A stretch of DNA of 64,000 bases from Blastocatellia bacterium (lineage in GTDB: Bacteria > Acidobacteriota > Blastocatellia > Pyrinomonadales > Pyrinomonadaceae), in assembly GCA_003168335.1 (NCBI GenBank), contig PMSM01000006.1, positions 634,320 to 698,319 of the forward strand, read 5' to 3'. Position 1 is the stretch's first letter. Each line of letters starts with the position of its first letter. The position numbers were made by a program, and so were the translations under genes. Shown here one piece after another: positions 7,861 to 16,946 of this stretch. The notes beneath the pieces are model-generated. The model saw only the letters and a program-made list of their open reading frames with translations, was not told the origin of the DNA and ran no database searches.

Positions 7861-9906
7861 CTATAACAACGCCCGCGCCTGAATCAGCACATTCTCAACA
7901 TTGAACCCCAAATTCTTCATCGCTACCTCACCCGGCGCGGAAGCCCCGAAGCGATCGAGACAGATCACATCGCCCTTAAATCCGACCCATCGATCCCAGC
8001 CTTGCCGCACGCCGGCTTCGATCGCCAGACGCGCAGTGATCGACGGTGGCAGCACTTCATCGCGGTAGTCCTGTGATTGCTCTTCGAATAGTTCAGTGCA
8101 GGGCAGAGAGACGACGCGCGTGGGCACGCCATCTTTCTGCAATTCGTCGCGAGCGTCGAGGGCGAGTGAAACTTCTGAGCCGGTGGCGATCAAGATTAGC
8201 TGCGGAGTGACCCGGTCGCTACCGCTCCCGGTACTGACCGCGTCCGCGAGTACGTAGCCGCCGCGACGCAAACCTTCAGCGGGCGCGCAAACCTGGCGAT
8301 CGATTAGCGGCACTTTCTGTCGGGTCAATGCCAGGGCTGTCGGCGCATGCCGGCGCAGAATCGCCAGTCGCCACGCTTCGCGCACTTCATGCACGTCCGC
8401 CGGTCGAATCACAAACAGATGCGGGATCGCACGCAGCGCCGCGAGATGCTCGACCGGCTGATGCGTGGGGCCATCTTCGCCAAGCCCGATTGAGTCGTGC
8501 GTGAAAACATAGATGACCTGCACTTCCGATAGACATGCCAGCCTGATCGATGGCCGCATGTAATCTGAAAAGCACATGAACGTGCCGCCAAAAGGAATCA
8601 GCCCGCCGTTGAGCGCCATGCCGGTCATCGTCGCGCCCATCGCATGTTCGCGCACGCCAAAATGAAGAATGCGTCCATCGTAACTGCTCGGTTCAAAGCT
8701 GCCGCCGTCTTTGATGTCCGTGTTGTTCGACGGGCCCAGATCGGCCGACCCGCCAATCAGCATCGGCAGGTGTGGCGCCAGCGCATTGATCACCTGGCCG
8801 CTGGCCACGCGCGTCGCCATCGCTTCAGCGTTTTCAAAAGTCGGCAGATGCTTTTCCCAGTCCGCCGGCAATTCACCGCTTACGGTCTGTTGCCACAGAG
8901 CGCCAGGGTCCGAGTGTTTCTCTTGATACTTCGTGACCAGTTCTTTCCATTCACGTTCGAACTCTGCGCCGCGGTCGATCGCTTTTCGAAAATGCACCAG
9001 CGCTTCATCGGGCACGTAGAATTGCTTATCTTCGGGCCAGCCCAGATGTCGCTTGGTCTCGCGTACCGCTTCTTCGCCCGGCGGGTCACTGTGCGCCTTG
9101 CGCGTGCCCGCGGTCGGCATGCCGTAACCAATAATTGTCTTGACCGAAATTAATGATGGGCGATCGCCAACGGACTGGGCATCGCGAATTGCAGCTTCGA
9201 TAGCCGCGAGATCGTTTCCGTCTGCGACGGTCGAAGTGTGCCAGCCATAGGATTCAAATCTCTTCGTCATATCTTCGTTGAAAGCCAGGTCGGTAAAGCC
9301 TTCGATCGTGACATGATTGTCGTCGTAGAGATAAATGAGCTTGCCGAGTTTCAAATGGCCGGCGAGTGACGCCGCTTCCGCCGCCACGCCTTCCATCAAA
9401 TCGCCATCGGACACGATCGCATAGACGTAATGATCGATGAGCGAGAAGTCCTGCTCGTTAAATTTTGCGGCGAGGTGCGCTGCGCCCATCGCCATGCCGA
9501 CACCGTTGGCAAAGCCCTGGCCGAGCGGGCCGGTCGTAGTCTCGACGCCCGGCGTCAACCCGTATTCCGGGTGGCCCGGGGTCTTTGAGCCCCATTGGCG
9601 AAAGTTTTCGATATCATCCAGCGCCAAATCATAACCAGTTAGATAGAGCAGAGAGTAAAGCAGCATGCAGCCGTGGCCCGCCGAGAGCAGAAAGCGGTCG
9701 CGGTTTTCCCACTTTGGATTCCGTGGGTTATAGCGCATGAACTTTGTCCACAACACGTAGGCCATCGGCGCCGCGCCCAGAGGCAAACCGGGGTGGCCCG
9801 ACTTGGCTTTTTGCACCGCGTCAATCGTCAGCGTGCGGATGGTGTTAATGCAAAGTTGATCGAGTTCCGGAGTGGCTTCAGTTTCTTTCTGCATTCTGGC
9901 GCTCAT
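7861..9906 (-). CDS. tkt: Transketolase
   Basis: It is a thiamine-diphosphate enzyme of the non-oxidative pentose phosphate pathway that moves two-carbon units between sugar phosphates. The N-terminal domain has [16 protein letters not shown] and GHGCMLLY. The ThDP-binding segment is seen in [19 protein letters not shown] with the distal Asn in [22 protein letters not shown] and [16 protein letters not shown] are the pyrimidine-domain signatures. Length, 681 residues, is slightly above usual. The excess includes [10 protein letters not shown] near residues 556-566, encoded by a REP-like repeat. That stretch lies just before [10 protein letters not shown], at the entry to the C-terminal domain, a surface location in known structures. 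The FGGY kinase gene lies 158 bases upstream on the same strand. Confidence 0.97.
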   Translation of the reverse strand: MSARMQKETEATPELDQLCINTIRTLTIDAVQKAKSGHPGLPLGAAPMAYVLWTKFMRYNPRNPKWENRDRFLLSAGHGCMLLYSLLYLTGYDLALDDIENFRQWGSKTPGHPEYGLTPGVETTTGPLGQGFANGVGMAMGAAHLAAKFNEQDFSLIDHYVYAIVSDGDLMEGVAAEAASLAGHLKLGKLIYLYDDNHVTIEGFTDLAFNEDMTKRFESYGWHTSTVADGNDLAAIEAAIRDAQSVGDRPSLISVKTIIGYGMPTAGTRKAHSDPPGEEAVRETKRHLGWPEDKQFYVPDEALVHFRKAIDRGAEFEREWKELVTKYQEKHSDPGALWQQTVSGELPADWEKHLPTFENAEAMATRVASGQVINALAPHLPMLIGGSADLGPSNNTDIKDGGSFEPSSYDGRILHFGVREHAMGATMTGMALNGGLIPFGGTFMCFSDYMRPSIRLACLSEVQVIYVFTHDSIGLGEDGPTHQPVEHLAALRAIPHLFVIRPADVHEVREAWRLAILRRHAPTALALTRQKVPLIDRQVCAPAEGLRRGGYVLADAVSTGSGSDRVTPQLILIATGSEVSLALDARDELQKDGVPTRVVSLPCTELFEEQSQDYRDEVLPPSITARLAIEAGVRQGWDRWVGFKGDVICLDRFGASAPGEVAMKNLGFNVENVLIQARALL
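8210..8240. repeat. REP-like unit inside the transketolase coding sequence
   Basis: This stretch matches unit 2 of the intergenic pair at 7706-7738 over about 30 bases with very few differences (CCGGT, then TACCGCTCCCGGTACTGACC). On the minus strand it keeps the transketolase frame and encodes [10 protein letters not shown]. The same palindrome, GGTC-AG-TACCG with its complement, is intact. Confidence 0.85.
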
Positions 9907-9912
9907 GATTTT

Positions 9913-10030
9913 GGTTTCAGGTTTAAGGTTTCAAGGTTCAAAGTGTGTTTCGTCATTTTCGTGTGCTTTCGTGGATCGTTTTCCGCGGACAAAGACTCGA
10001 TCCACGAAATCACGCCAAACCGCACGAAAA
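9913..10030. repeat. Low-complexity GGTTTCAAGG stretch plus inverted repeat with TTCGTGGATC arms
   Basis: Bases 9913-9942 are a run of related GGTTTCAGG/GGTTTAAGG/GGTTTCAAGG words. At 9957-9979 the left arm carries TTCGTGTGCTTTCGTGGATC. It is mirrored at 9998-10029 by GATCCACGAAATCACGCC followed by a CGCACGAAAA end. The element separates transketolase from the upstream kinase gene. A related element in the opposite orientation lies at 13639-13712. Confidence 0.7.
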
Positions 10031-10064
10031 GAAGCCTCTGCAAAGTCATTTGAGAAACATTGGA

Positions 10065-11630
10065 CTAGATCAGTTTCCCGTAAAGCTTCTGCTGCCGTTC
10101 GATTGCCGCAGCATAACGCGCGTGCCGGGCCATGTCCGGTTCGCAAGCGGCGGCAAACTCAGGCTCGATTGTCTCGATACTGTCTATCTTGCCCGCAGCT
10201 TCGAGCGCGAGCAAGGCCGCGCCGCGACTTGAGGCTTCGCTGATTTCCGAAAGTTCAATTCGGCGTCCCAGTACGTCGGCAATCATCTGTGCCCAGGCCG
10301 TAGATGAAAGTAAGGCATTGCCCGTCGCGACGATCGTTGCCTGGGGTGCTACTTTGTCCAGGGCTTTGGCCAGCAGCGCGAATCGATAACAAACGGCCTC
10401 CATGCCAGCGCGCAAAATGTCGATTGGTTTAGTCTGCGCTGTGAGTCCGACAATCGATCCTTGTGCTGAAGTTGACCAGCCCGTCGCGCGCTCGCCGGAC
10501 CAGAACGGCAAGACGGTTAAGCCGTGCGCGTCAGGCTCCATCGCCGCCAGCGCCTGCTCCAGATCATCACCATCGTAATTTAACGAGAGCGTATCTTTCA
10601 TCCAGCGATAGAGGCCGCCACCGTCCGACAGGGCACCGCCGACCACAACCCGATCGCGATCGGCACGATAGCAAAACAATTCCGAAGGCAAAGCTGGAGG
10701 CGGATTTCCGGTAAAGAGAACGCGCATCGCCCCCGACGTTCCAATCATCAGCGTCACGCGGTCAGGAGCGGCGCAGCCCGCGCCTATGTTGTTCGCGGCG
10801 CCATCGCCGATTGCCGGGAACCAGACCGCGCCATCGAGCACGGGCCAACGAGAGACGTGGTCCACGAAACACAACTGAAATGTTTGGCCGGGCTGAGTAA
10901 TTTCAGGAAGCTGCTCGATCGAAATGCCCAATCCTTCGCAGAACTCTCGATCCCAGTCGCATCTGTGTTGATTGAAGAGTCCGGTCGCCGATGCCATCGA
11001 GACACTCGTATTTGCGTCGCCGAACAATTGCAGGAAGAGATAATCGGAAAACGACAGCCAGCGGACCGTCCTTTTGAAGAGTTCGCGGCGATCCTTCCTG
11101 AGCCACAAGAGCTTGGCGGGCCAAAAGCTCGGATGAAAACGAGCCCCGGTTCGCGGATGCACTTCTTGCTCGTTGAATTTCGACCTGAGTTCGTTTGCCG
11201 CATTCGCGGCGCGCGTGTCGGTCCAACCCAGCAGGGGCGTTACCGCCCGGCCTTTATTATCGATGCCCACCAGGCTGTGCCAAAAGCACGAGGTGGCAAC
11301 GTAATCGATGCGCGAGACGAAACTCTCGGCGCGCGCGACGGCGATGTCCAATGCGGACTCGACGAAATCGATCAGGGCATCAGCATCGGAATCAGTTCCG
11401 CTGGCCAAGTTAGTGAATTCATGGGAAAGCGAGACCTGCGAGCCTGCAATTTCATCTCCGCGGTTATCGAACAGTCCGGAGCGGACGCCGGAGGTGCCGA
11501 TGTCCAAAGCGAGCACGACCGGCCCTTCACGCTCGGCGCGCGGAGCCGCGAGTACCGAAAGGTCGACTTCCGGCCGCTCTTCGAGAACTGTTTCGTCGAG
11601 CACGGTGCTCATGCGATTGGCGCCAGGCAA
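10065..11630 (-). CDS. FGGY-family carbohydrate kinase (gluconokinase/xylulokinase-like)
   Basis: The protein phosphorylates a sugar or sugar acid with ATP. The phosphate-1 loop VLALDIGTSGVRSGLFD lies at about residues 39-55. Later blocks are YVATSCFWHSLVGID, GDGAANNIGAGCAAPDRVTLMIGTSGAMR (phosphate 2/adenosine region), LPFWSGERATGW and ATGNALLSSTAWAQMIADVLG, as expected for FGGY kinases. The substrate cannot be read from the sequence. Gluconate or xylulose are the best guesses, because the gene precedes transketolase on the same strand and both would feed the pentose phosphate pathway. The N-terminal 30 residues before the ATPase core are acidic and probably disordered, so a later start is possible. 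Confidence 0.88.
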   Translation of the reverse strand: MPGANRMSTVLDETVLEERPEVDLSVLAAPRAEREGPVVLALDIGTSGVRSGLFDNRGDEIAGSQVSLSHEFTNLASGTDSDADALIDFVESALDIAVARAESFVSRIDYVATSCFWHSLVGIDNKGRAVTPLLGWTDTRAANAANELRSKFNEQEVHPRTGARFHPSFWPAKLLWLRKDRRELFKRTVRWLSFSDYLFLQLFGDANTSVSMASATGLFNQHRCDWDREFCEGLGISIEQLPEITQPGQTFQLCFVDHVSRWPVLDGAVWFPAIGDGAANNIGAGCAAPDRVTLMIGTSGAMRVLFTGNPPPALPSELFCYRADRDRVVVGGALSDGGGLYRWMKDTLSLNYDGDDLEQALAAMEPDAHGLTVLPFWSGERATGWSTSAQGSIVGLTAQTKPIDILRAGMEAVCYRFALLAKALDKVAPQATIVATGNALLSSTAWAQMIADVLGRRIELSEISEASSRGAALLALEAAGKIDSIETIEPEFAAACEPDMARHARYAAAIERQQKLYGKLI

Positions 11631-11777
11631 AGACGAGCGAACTAATTGCTGATTACACGTGGGACTTGAAGCGCCAGCATCGCACAGGGTGAGTTAATTA
11701 GTCCAGCATTAGGTGTACCGGTCGTTCAGGATTTTTTCGTGGCGAATTTTGGGCTCGCAATGCTAATCTCTGAAACG

Positions 11778-11796
11778 CGCGGGCAGGATGCCCGCG
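11778..11796. repeat. Short hairpin CGCGGGCA-GGA-TGCCCGCG
   Basis: A perfect 8-bp stem with a three-base loop, followed by another imperfect GCGC-rich copy up to about 11820 (CGCGCAAGGATGCGGGCGC). It resembles the hairpin run at 6442-6608 in having a three-base loop inside a GC-rich core. It lies directly ahead of the zinc-ribbon gene, which is the reason to prefer the ATG at 11830 over the one at 11788 that sits inside the palindrome. Confidence 0.6.
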
Positions 11797-11829
11797 GACG
11801 CGCGCAAGGATGCGGGCGCACCTGAATCG

Positions 11830-12561
11830 ATGGAGGCACAAACCCTAAATTGTCCAAACTGTGGCGCGGCGATCTCATCTGACTCGCCGCAATGCCAGTA
11901 CTGCGAGTCAAAGCTTGCCACGGTCGCGTGCCCGTCATGTTTCGCCATGATGTTCATTGGCAGCAAGCACTGTCCGCATTGCGGCGCTGCGGCAGCACAA
12001 GCGACCGCCGCGGAGCTGCCGGCGTTGAAGTGCCCGCGTTGTCAGACGAAGATGACTTCGATCACTCTGGGCACCACCGCGATGCGCGAATGCGAGACTT
12101 GCGCAGGTCTCTGGGTAGAGGTCGCGGCATTTGAAAAAATTTCCGCCGATCGCGAACAGCAAGCCGCCGTGCTGGGCGCGGCCTCGCCGGCGCCGGCGCA
12201 TCAATTGCCGTCAGGCGACCCGGACAAAATTCGTTACGTGCCTTGCCCACAGTGCGGCCAGTTGATGAACCGGATCAACTTTGCGCGTTGCTCCGGCGTG
12301 ATCGTCGACGTTTGCAAAGGCCACGGCACCTGGTTCGATCGCGATGAACTGAGCGGGATTGTCCAGTTTATTCGCGGCGGCGGCCTGGACGTTTCACGGC
12401 AAAAGGAAAAAACCGAGCTCGAGTTTGAAAGACAACAATTCCGCACCGAACAAATGCTCGCCGCGCCGCGCTCGGATCTGCTCGGACTTCCGCACAGCGA
12501 TGAAGATCGCATCGGCGGGCTTTCAGCCGCGAGCGGTTTGTTGAAGTTTTTGCTTGGATAG
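11830..12561 (+). CDS. Zinc-ribbon protein with two TFIIB-type zinc fingers
   Basis: Three paired Cys knuckles lie near the N terminus (CPNCGAAI, CQYCESK, CPSC, CPHCG). Two longer modules of the zf-TFIIB type follow: CPRCQTKMTSITLGTTAMRE then CETCAGLWVE, and CPQCGQLMNRINFARCSGVI then CKGHGTWFDRDEL. Each can bind one zinc. The C-terminal 60 residues are charged, predicted helical (RQKEKTELEFERQQFRTEQ), and end in a Gly/Leu-rich tail. Such proteins are common in bacteria with no known role; binding of nucleic acid or protein is only a possibility. The ATG at 11830 is chosen because the upstream in-frame ATG lies in a palindromic repeat. Confidence 0.82.
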   Translation: MEAQTLNCPNCGAAISSDSPQCQYCESKLATVACPSCFAMMFIGSKHCPHCGAAAAQATAAELPALKCPRCQTKMTSITLGTTAMRECETCAGLWVEVAAFEKISADREQQAAVLGAASPAPAHQLPSGDPDKIRYVPCPQCGQLMNRINFARCSGVIVDVCKGHGTWFDRDELSGIVQFIRGGGLDVSRQKEKTELEFERQQFRTEQMLAAPRSDLLGLPHSDEDRIGGLSAASGLLKFLLG

Positions 12562-12648
12562 GTCGCGAACCTCAGACGTCGTTAAGTCCGGGAGATATCA
12601 CAAATGAATGAATTGGGATTTGAGCTCGCGAAGCGGGCGGAATATTAA

Positions 12649-12817
12649 TAGCCCACAGCGCGAGCTCTGGGTTAGCGAGCCACGTCAGAGTTGAGCCCGC
12701 GAACGCAGGCGGCATATTCGTTGCGGGAAATGTCGCCAGCCGCCATTTCGTTATGTCGCCCCTACAGGACTTGGACATCATTCTTGCTTCTTTACCCATA
12801 GCTTGCGCTGTGGGCTA
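12649..12817. repeat. Two-hairpin inverted element with TAGCCCACAGCGC arms
   Basis: The left part (about 12649-12675) reads TAGCCCACAGCGCGAGCTC then TGGGTTA. The right part (about 12792-12817) reads TACCCATAGCTTGCG then CTGTGGGCTA. Each part folds into its own hairpin and each is the reverse complement of the other, with about 115 bases between. Together with smaller palindromes around it, this fills the roughly 440-base gap between the zinc-ribbon gene and the DUF1990 gene. I see no reading frame in the gap with coding character. Confidence 0.7.
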
Positions 12818-13004
12818 CTGATATATCGTCGGCTTCGGCGACTTGTTGTCGCTGGCTTTTTTTAACCACCACATCCGCGGGCAAATTGGGCAATCAGCGA
12901 GTGCCTTGACCCGGTTACGGCTGCCGGTTCTATATCACCATGTTGTTGCAAAGTTGGCGCACCCCGTCAACTCTGCCGTTCGATCCGCACACTTCGAAAA
13001 TCCA

Positions 13005-13583
13005 ATGTTCCTAATCCATCGTCCTTCTCGGTCCGATCTTGAGGAATTCCTGGAAGCCTCACGCCATCTCCCGCTCTCCTACGATCCAATTGGCATCGCG
13101 AAACAATCTCCAGCTGGCTTCAAAGTCGATCAAGCGAGCGCCGTGATAGGTCACGGTCAGGAAGCGTTCGAGCGCGCCGGGATCGCCCTGACCGAATGGA
13201 AACACTTCGACCTCGGCTGGGTTGAACTGTGGCCACGCGGCGCTGCAATTGAACCCGGCACAGTCGTCGCCGTACTGGTCCATCACCTGGGGGTCTGGTC
13301 GCTGAACGGATGCCGCGTCGTCTATGGCATCGGCGATCTGCAGCGCGGGACTGACTTTGGTTTTGCTTATGGAACGCTAACCAATCATGCGGAGATGGGT
13401 GAAGAGATTTTTGAGGTCATGCTTGAGCCGGAATCGGAAAGCGTCATCTACCGAATTCGAGCCGTCTCGAAACCGCGCGCAGCATTAGCACGGATCGGTT
13501 ATCCCATCACGCGTGTTTTTCAGGAGCGCTTTCGTCGGGACTCGCTAATCGCCCTGCGACGAGCGCTCCGGGCAGGCGACTGA
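13005..13583 (+). CDS. DUF1990 family protein
   Basis: The 192 residues from the ATG at 13005 match the DUF1990 pattern: an N-terminal LSYDPIGIAKQ, then DQASAVIGHGQEAFERA, FDLGWVELWP, VVAVLVHHLGVWSLNGCRVVY and GFAYGTLTNHAEMGEEIFEV near the end of the domain. The fold is probably a lipid- or small-ligand-binding barrel, but no function is established for the family. The reading frame extends 54 codons upstream. That extension has a composition unlike the rest and runs into repeat DNA, so I take the ATG just before FLIHRPSRSDLEEFLEA as the start. Confidence 0.8.
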   Translation: MFLIHRPSRSDLEEFLEASRHLPLSYDPIGIAKQSPAGFKVDQASAVIGHGQEAFERAGIALTEWKHFDLGWVELWPRGAAIEPGTVVAVLVHHLGVWSLNGCRVVYGIGDLQRGTDFGFAYGTLTNHAEMGEEIFEVMLEPESESVIYRIRAVSKPRAALARIGYPITRVFQERFRRDSLIALRRALRAGD

Positions 13584-13638
13584 AAAGGGGTTTTGCCATG
13601 CTCTGTAAAAACGTCTAACTGAAGACGCGGAACAAGGC

Positions 13639-13712
13639 GATCCACTAAGCCACCCGAAACGGCACGAAACCGAAGGCCATGGTTTGAGTTACTTCGTGTA
13701 AGTTCGTGGATC
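13639..13712. repeat. Inverted repeat of the TTCGTGGATC family, second copy
   Basis: The left arm (13639-13669) starts GATCCACTAAGCCACCCG and ends GGCACGAAA. The right arm (13693-13712) reads TTCGTGTAAGTTCGTGGATC. The arms resemble those at 9957-10029, but the order of the arms is swapped, so this copy is inverted or circularly permuted relative to the first. It lies between two converging genes. Confidence 0.65.
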
Positions 13713-13768
13713 ATCTTTCTGTGGTCGTCAATAATCTCGTTACTTGAATCGTCTTCCCCAGGGCGTGG

Positions 13769-15571
13769 TTAGTTTGGCTCATCATCATCATCATCGTCAG
13801 CGTCCTCGGGACCCTTCAGTCGATAGATGTCGTAGTTCTTAAGACTCTCGACCTGTTTGAAGTTCTGTTCCACCGCCTCGGTCAAACGGTCCCTCTCCTG
13901 CTCGACCTGCGCGTCTTCATTCTGCAAATCCTGTTTGATGATCACCCAGCGGATGTTGCGGTCACGACAAATCTTGAGAATCTCTTCCGCGGAGTATGGA
14001 TTGACTGTGTGATCGAACAGCAGCACCGGGAAGCGCGGACGCCGGCCGGTCGTGTAATAAAAAGGATCTTCGCCGGGCAGGATCAGGATGCCTTCGTCGC
14101 GGGGAATCTCGCGCTCGGTGTAACGAACCAGTTCTTCAAAGTTGGGGATCCATTCGCCGCGCACCGCCAGCCCTTTCAACTGTGGCAGCGTCGACTGCTT
14201 GATCTCACCTTCGTCGACGTTGGCGTAATCCAGACGCTCGTGTGAACGGACGTAGAACCCGCCGGCGATGAGCAGCGACAACACGACCAGTGAGGTCAAA
14301 GGAATCGTCATCCATGACGACAGGTGCTTCAGGAAAGAAGAAAGTTCCGCCAGGATGATCGCCAGCAGAATCATGAACAGCGGCCAGATGGCGTAGGTCG
14401 ATCCCCAGAGCTGTTGCGACATGAAAGCCCCATGGATGGCGCCGATGATGATGAACGGTAGAACCAGCGATATGCCGCGCCGTCGCCTGACGCCGATGAT
14501 TGCCACGACGAAGGAGAAGATTAGCAGCACGGGCCAAACCGCCAACAAGCGGTCCGCCCTCTCTGACGAGTCGTGTTCGCGGAAAAGGTAAATCGCCGGC
14601 CAGATGAAAGGCGTGGCGATCAGCAAGGCTGACAGAAGCGCCTTCGGGCGAGCACTTTGGCGACTGCCTCGGCCACTGAGCCACAATAAGATAGCCCCGA
14701 CAGCAATGAACGCGATCCAAACCAGGATCATCTTGTCGGCATAGACACCGAGCATCTCAGCCGTTGCGGGCGTGCGGCGCTCGGCGGCAAACTGAATCGT
14801 CCAATGCCAGTAGTTCTTTAGGCCGGCGGTGAATTGAATCAGCAAGAGTGCGACTGCCAATCCCACCGCGGCGCCGGCCAGCGCCAGCACATACGCGCGC
14901 ACCGGACCCTGCCGCAAACGCTCGGCCACGAGCACTGCTATGAGTAAGACAGCCGCGGCGGCGAGGAATGCCAGTCCGGTATTCTGCTTCACAAATAACG
15001 GAATCACGACCGCGATCCCGGCGAACAGAGAGGGCGTCGTAGAAGACGGCTTAAGTTCGAGTCGTAGCAGCAGGAAAACACCGAGCAGGATGACGAACGT
15101 GCAATCGGGATCATAAAACGGGTGCGGAAAGATGCAATAGACCCCCAGCGGGATCAGCGGCAGACTCAGAAAAAATGCCAGCAAACGAGCATGAGCCACG
15201 GTGTGGCGCAAAACGATATGCAGAATGCGCCAGGTTAGTAAGGTCGACAATCCTCCGATGACCGCGCAGTAGGCAATGTGATGCCAGTAGACGCGTCCGG
15301 TTAGCTTGATTAGCGCGGCCTGAATCAGGAACGTCAGAGGCGCGTGGGCAAAGGGAAAGTCGCGGTAGGGAATGTCGCCCAGCGAAATGCGATATGAGTT
15401 TTCCAGGGTGTAGCTGAGATCCCAAAGGACTGCGAGGCGGGCGTTCTGCCAGACTACGACCGCGGCCGTCGCGGAGAAGAGAAACAAAGCCGCGAGGCGA
15501 TCAATCCACCGCCCAATCCGCGGTCGCGGCTGCGACGAAGCGACCGGGTCGGACGTTTCACCTGGATTCAT
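13769..15571 (-). CDS. GT-C type membrane glycosyltransferase (GT39-like), Asp-rich tail
   Basis: About a dozen hydrophobic segments fill residues 27-435, with an early acidic loop typical of polyprenol-linked GT-C enzymes (VLWDLSYTLENSYRISLGDIPYRDFPF, here split as an Asp motif followed by a conserved PYRDFPFAH). Residues 450-580 form a soluble domain outside the membrane. The enzyme would move a sugar from a lipid-phosphate donor onto a glycan or protein at the outer face of the inner membrane. The C terminus ends in a run of six Asp encoded by a CATCATCATC microsatellite on the plus strand. It is the last gene of a minus-strand series starting with the MBOAT gene at 20849. The exact substrate cannot be read. 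Confidence 0.75.
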   Translation of the reverse strand: MNPGETSDPVASSQPRPRIGRWIDRLAALFLFSATAAVVVWQNARLAVLWDLSYTLENSYRISLGDIPYRDFPFAHAPLTFLIQAALIKLTGRVYWHHIAYCAVIGGLSTLLTWRILHIVLRHTVAHARLLAFFLSLPLIPLGVYCIFPHPFYDPDCTFVILLGVFLLLRLELKPSSTTPSLFAGIAVVIPLFVKQNTGLAFLAAAAVLLIAVLVAERLRQGPVRAYVLALAGAAVGLAVALLLIQFTAGLKNYWHWTIQFAAERRTPATAEMLGVYADKMILVWIAFIAVGAILLWLSGRGSRQSARPKALLSALLIATPFIWPAIYLFREHDSSERADRLLAVWPVLLIFSFVVAIIGVRRRRGISLVLPFIIIGAIHGAFMSQQLWGSTYAIWPLFMILLAIILAELSSFLKHLSSWMTIPLTSLVVLSLLIAGGFYVRSHERLDYANVDEGEIKQSTLPQLKGLAVRGEWIPNFEELVRYTEREIPRDEGILILPGEDPFYYTTGRRPRFPVLLFDHTVNPYSAEEILKICRDRNIRWVIIKQDLQNEDAQVEQERDRLTEAVEQNFKQVESLKNYDIYRLKGPEDADDDDDDEPN

Positions 15572-15607
15572 TTATTCAGGATTTCCAGCCTCGAAACTTG
15601 CGTGCGT

Positions 15608-16882
15608 TTAGGAGGAGACGTTGGCCCACGGATGAACGTGTCCATTGCCCGCAACGGTTTCCGGAACACCATGTCCGTTCTGCATCACTCGGCGATAAGT
15701 CTCGACCATTAACGGAACCACGACCTTTGGGGAGAACAGCTTTTGATATCTCTCTTTAGCGGCTGCGCCCATCGTCCGCCGCAGTTCGGCGTCCTGGGCC
15801 AGTCGCAGCATCGCTTCGGCCAGCGCCCTCATATCGCCGGGCGGCACGAGGATGCCCGAGCCACCGCCGATCATATCCGGGATGCCGCCCACTTCTGACG
15901 CGATAATCGGTTTACCACAGGCCATCGCTTCGACGATGCTGTTCGGAGTGCCTTCGGTGAAGGAGGGCATTACAAATACGTCAAGACTCTCCATGAACGC
16001 GCGACACTCTTCCGGGTGCGTGTAGACTCCGTGATAGCGATATCGACTGGCTACGTCCAACGCTTTGGCGCGCGCCGCAATCTTCTGCCGTTGCGAGCCA
16101 TCGCCGGCGATGTTCAGACAGATGTTTTCGCATTGCTGGTGCGCAACTGCGAAAGCCTCCATCAAAACCATCGGGCCTTTCAGTTCCTCCATGCGCGCGG
16201 CGAAACCAAAAGTGATCTTGCCGGGCGCGGGTTGATGCGGCTTGCGACCATTGACGAACTCGTCGGACATGATGGGCAGAATCGAAAGGGGCCCGGGAGC
16301 TGGCAATTTTTCACGGCAGTGCTCAATCAGTCTAGGGGACAGCGCTGCGATCTCTGCGCAGAGGGGAAGGACCGAAGTGAATTGCTCGTAATAAGACTCG
16401 AAGTCCGGCGGATGATAAGGAATGCCGAGCTCCTGATAGATCACCGGGATACCGGCATCATGACCTGCCTGAATCATGACCATGGCGCTCGGGTCGGGAG
16501 TCATCACGTGGATCAGGTCAGCCTTTTGCTTTTCCATGAACTCGCGACACTGCCCATAATGGTGCGTGGCAAGTCTCGTTACCAACCTTAGCGTTCTTCT
16601 ACGAATAAACTGCCTCGAGCCCGGGAAAGTATTAAATATCTTGTAGGCCAGCTTGCGACCTGCGCTCATCGAAGTGTGGGCCAGATTCGAAGCAATCCAG
16701 GAAACAGGCACGCCTGCTTCCAGCAGGCGTTGGTAGTATTGGTCTTCTTCCGCGTGAAGATACATCAATAGGACCGAGACATCGTGTCCCGCCTTTTGTA
16801 ATTGCGAGGCGTAGGTAACCAGCGTCTCGTCTGAGCCGCTGATCGGACCATATATTTGACCTTTGCAGAGGATAATCCGCAT
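15608..16882 (-). CDS. Glycosyltransferase family 4
   Basis: This is a retaining GT-B glycosyltransferase. The N-terminal domain has the Gly-rich loop near residue 15 (GPISGSDETLVTYASQLQKAGH), and the C-terminal domain has FGFAARMEELKGPMVLMEAF, then MPSFTEGTPNSIVEAMACGKP, where the ExxxxxxxE motif binds the nucleotide sugar. The closing VGGIPDMIGGGSGILVPPGD is also canonical. The protein is cytosolic or peripheral to the membrane. It lies 37 bases upstream of the GT-C gene and 65 bases downstream of a GT2 gene on the same strand, consistent with one glycan operon. The sugar is unknown. Confidence 0.9.
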   Translation of the reverse strand: MRIILCKGQIYGPISGSDETLVTYASQLQKAGHDVSVLLMYLHAEEDQYYQRLLEAGVPVSWIASNLAHTSMSAGRKLAYKIFNTFPGSRQFIRRRTLRLVTRLATHHYGQCREFMEKQKADLIHVMTPDPSAMVMIQAGHDAGIPVIYQELGIPYHPPDFESYYEQFTSVLPLCAEIAALSPRLIEHCREKLPAPGPLSILPIMSDEFVNGRKPHQPAPGKITFGFAARMEELKGPMVLMEAFAVAHQQCENICLNIAGDGSQRQKIAARAKALDVASRYRYHGVYTHPEECRAFMESLDVFVMPSFTEGTPNSIVEAMACGKPIIASEVGGIPDMIGGGSGILVPPGDMRALAEAMLRLAQDAELRRTMGAAAKERYQKLFSPKVVVPLMVETYRRVMQNGHGVPETVAGNGHVHPWANVSS

Positions 16883-16946
16883 GGGTTTTTATCTTACCAT
16901 CATACGTACGACCTGTCCGGCTCTCACTCGGATCTAAATTTCAATA

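Noticed and set aside
8644-9153. Plus-strand frame of 169 codons opposite transketolase
   Set aside because: Antisense to intact transketolase signatures; no independent support.
10857-11645. Long plus-strand frame of 262 codons opposite the FGGY kinase gene
   Set aside because: It is antisense to a gene with complete kinase motifs, has no domain of its own, and such frames are common opposite high-GC coding sequence.
12572-12799. Minus-strand frame of 75 codons in the gap before the DUF1990 gene
   Set aside because: It runs through the double-hairpin repeat and has no family resemblance.
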